Source of the DNA: Edolisoma coerulescens
Taxonomy: Eukaryota > Chordata > Aves > Passeriformes > Campephagidae
Reading direction: 5' to 3'
Assembly: GCA_013397115.1 (NCBI GenBank)
Contig: VWZW01006868.1
Coordinates: 186,001 to 250,000, forward strand
DNA length: 64,000 nt
The position numbers and the translations under genes were made by a program. Below are positions 63,330 to 64,000 of this stretch, piece by piece (within the stretch, counting starts at the first letter, position 1; every line of letters starts with the position of its first letter). The notes beneath the pieces are model-generated. The model saw only the letters and a program-made list of their open reading frames with translations. It was not told the DNA's origin and made no database searches.

Positions 63330-63412
63330 GAAAGGTGTTTCCGCCCATGGCATTGGGTTTAGATTTAGGTAATCTTTAAAATCGCTTCCAGCCCAACCCA
63401 TTCTGTGACTCT
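63330..63412 (+). mobile_element. CR1 LINE fragment, extreme 3' end
   Basis: The + strand reads GAAAGGTGTTTCCGCCCATGG, then AGGTAATCTTTAAAATCGC, CTTCCAGCCCAACCCATTCT and GTGACTCT. This matches the last ~80 bp of CR1 in sense orientation, ending at the ATTCTRTG octamer. Only the tail is left. It lies in the presumed intron in the same orientation as the gene. An ACATATATACATACACACAC tract sits immediately to its left. Confidence 0.85.
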
Positions 63413-64000
63413 AAGCAGAAATTAATTTTGTTCATGAAAAGGTTTAGTGTAGGTGGCTGCAATTTTCCTGCTGTTATCTGTAGTTTCTCAGGTGTTAAAC
63501 CCACCTGGTTTGGAGCTCTCTGTAGGAAGAGGATACTCTAAAGCTTTCATCAGGTAAAGATACTGGATACTCTTCAAGGCCTTTGAAGCTGTACAACAAT
63601 TTTGGCAGGAATGCATCAATGCATTTTAGGATGAACAACTGTATTCATATTCTAGACTTTCCATTATGTCTTTTGGCTTATCCCATTTCTGGCCCAAGAT
63701 TATGGAACAAGGGAGTCTGAAATATTGAGACTTCCGGACAGAGATTTGCTATTCAAGCAATTCCATAGACAGGACAGCTACAACTTTATCTGAGTGTTGA
63801 TTCTTTAAACATTACCTTACATACCAATGTTTCTTGCTGCAACAGTTGTAACATACGGGAAGTTTATGGAAAGAAGGGAAACTCACAGCTTTCCTTTCAC
63901 CAGACCTTTTTTTTTTGGTATCCCATTAGTATTTTTTAATAGAGAATGCTGAAGTCACTGTAGAATGAAAACATTTCAAAGTGTCTGCATTATGTAGTAT
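63413..64000 (+). other. Presumed intron 1, window end
   Basis: No exon, repeat or open frame of note. The intron appears to continue past the end of the window, giving it a minimum length of about 14.6 kb if no exon was missed. Confidence 0.5.

Overview
The window looks like nuclear DNA from a bird. The main evidence is seven fragments of the avian CR1 LINE family, recognised by the 3'-end block (the reverse complement of CCATTCTATGATTCT next to GGTCCCTTCCAACCC) and by reverse-transcriptase and 3'-region text. The rest fits: no dense gene packing, AT-rich intergenic and intronic DNA, and one strong CpG island. A passerine is plausible, but the sequence alone does not fix the species. There are no bacterial-style operons, tRNA or rRNA genes, or CRISPR arrays. 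Most open frames on either strand are short and look like chance.

Layout. (1) 1-48.6 kb has no convincing protein-coding gene. It carries CR1 fragments at 0.46, 6.7, 15.7, 27.0 and 34.6 kb, and a degraded block at 27.8-28.9 kb that I read as a probable endogenous retrovirus remnant. It also has an unusually CpG-rich but non-repetitive stretch at 6.36-8.29 kb that may be a regulatory element or an unannotated promoter. At 35.4-35.5 kb a 28-bp tandem duplication runs into a perfect inverted repeat with 27-bp arms. (2) 48.9-49.8 kb is a classic CpG island promoter. Inside it, on the + strand, is a small upstream ORF and then a first coding exon of 18 codons (Pro/Gln/Glu-rich) that ends exactly at a GTGAGG donor. 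I could not identify the gene. (3) 49.4-64.0 kb reads as the first intron of that gene. No further exon could be assigned. It holds a short CTG repeat, simple repeats, a CR1 tail at 63.3 kb, and a block at 55.4-56.6 kb that still looks coding but is broken by stops and a frame change.

Base composition appears to change sign around the CpG island. The + strand is T- and G-rich to its right and A- and C-rich for several kb to its left. That is the pattern expected if transcription runs rightward from the island and possibly also leftward on the - strand. This was judged by eye and needs computing.

The most unusual items are the perfect inverted repeat at 35,446-35,501, the decayed reading frame at 55.4-56.6 kb, the composition switch at the island, and the CpG-rich patch at 6.36-8.29 kb. 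I did not find a clearly new biological system.
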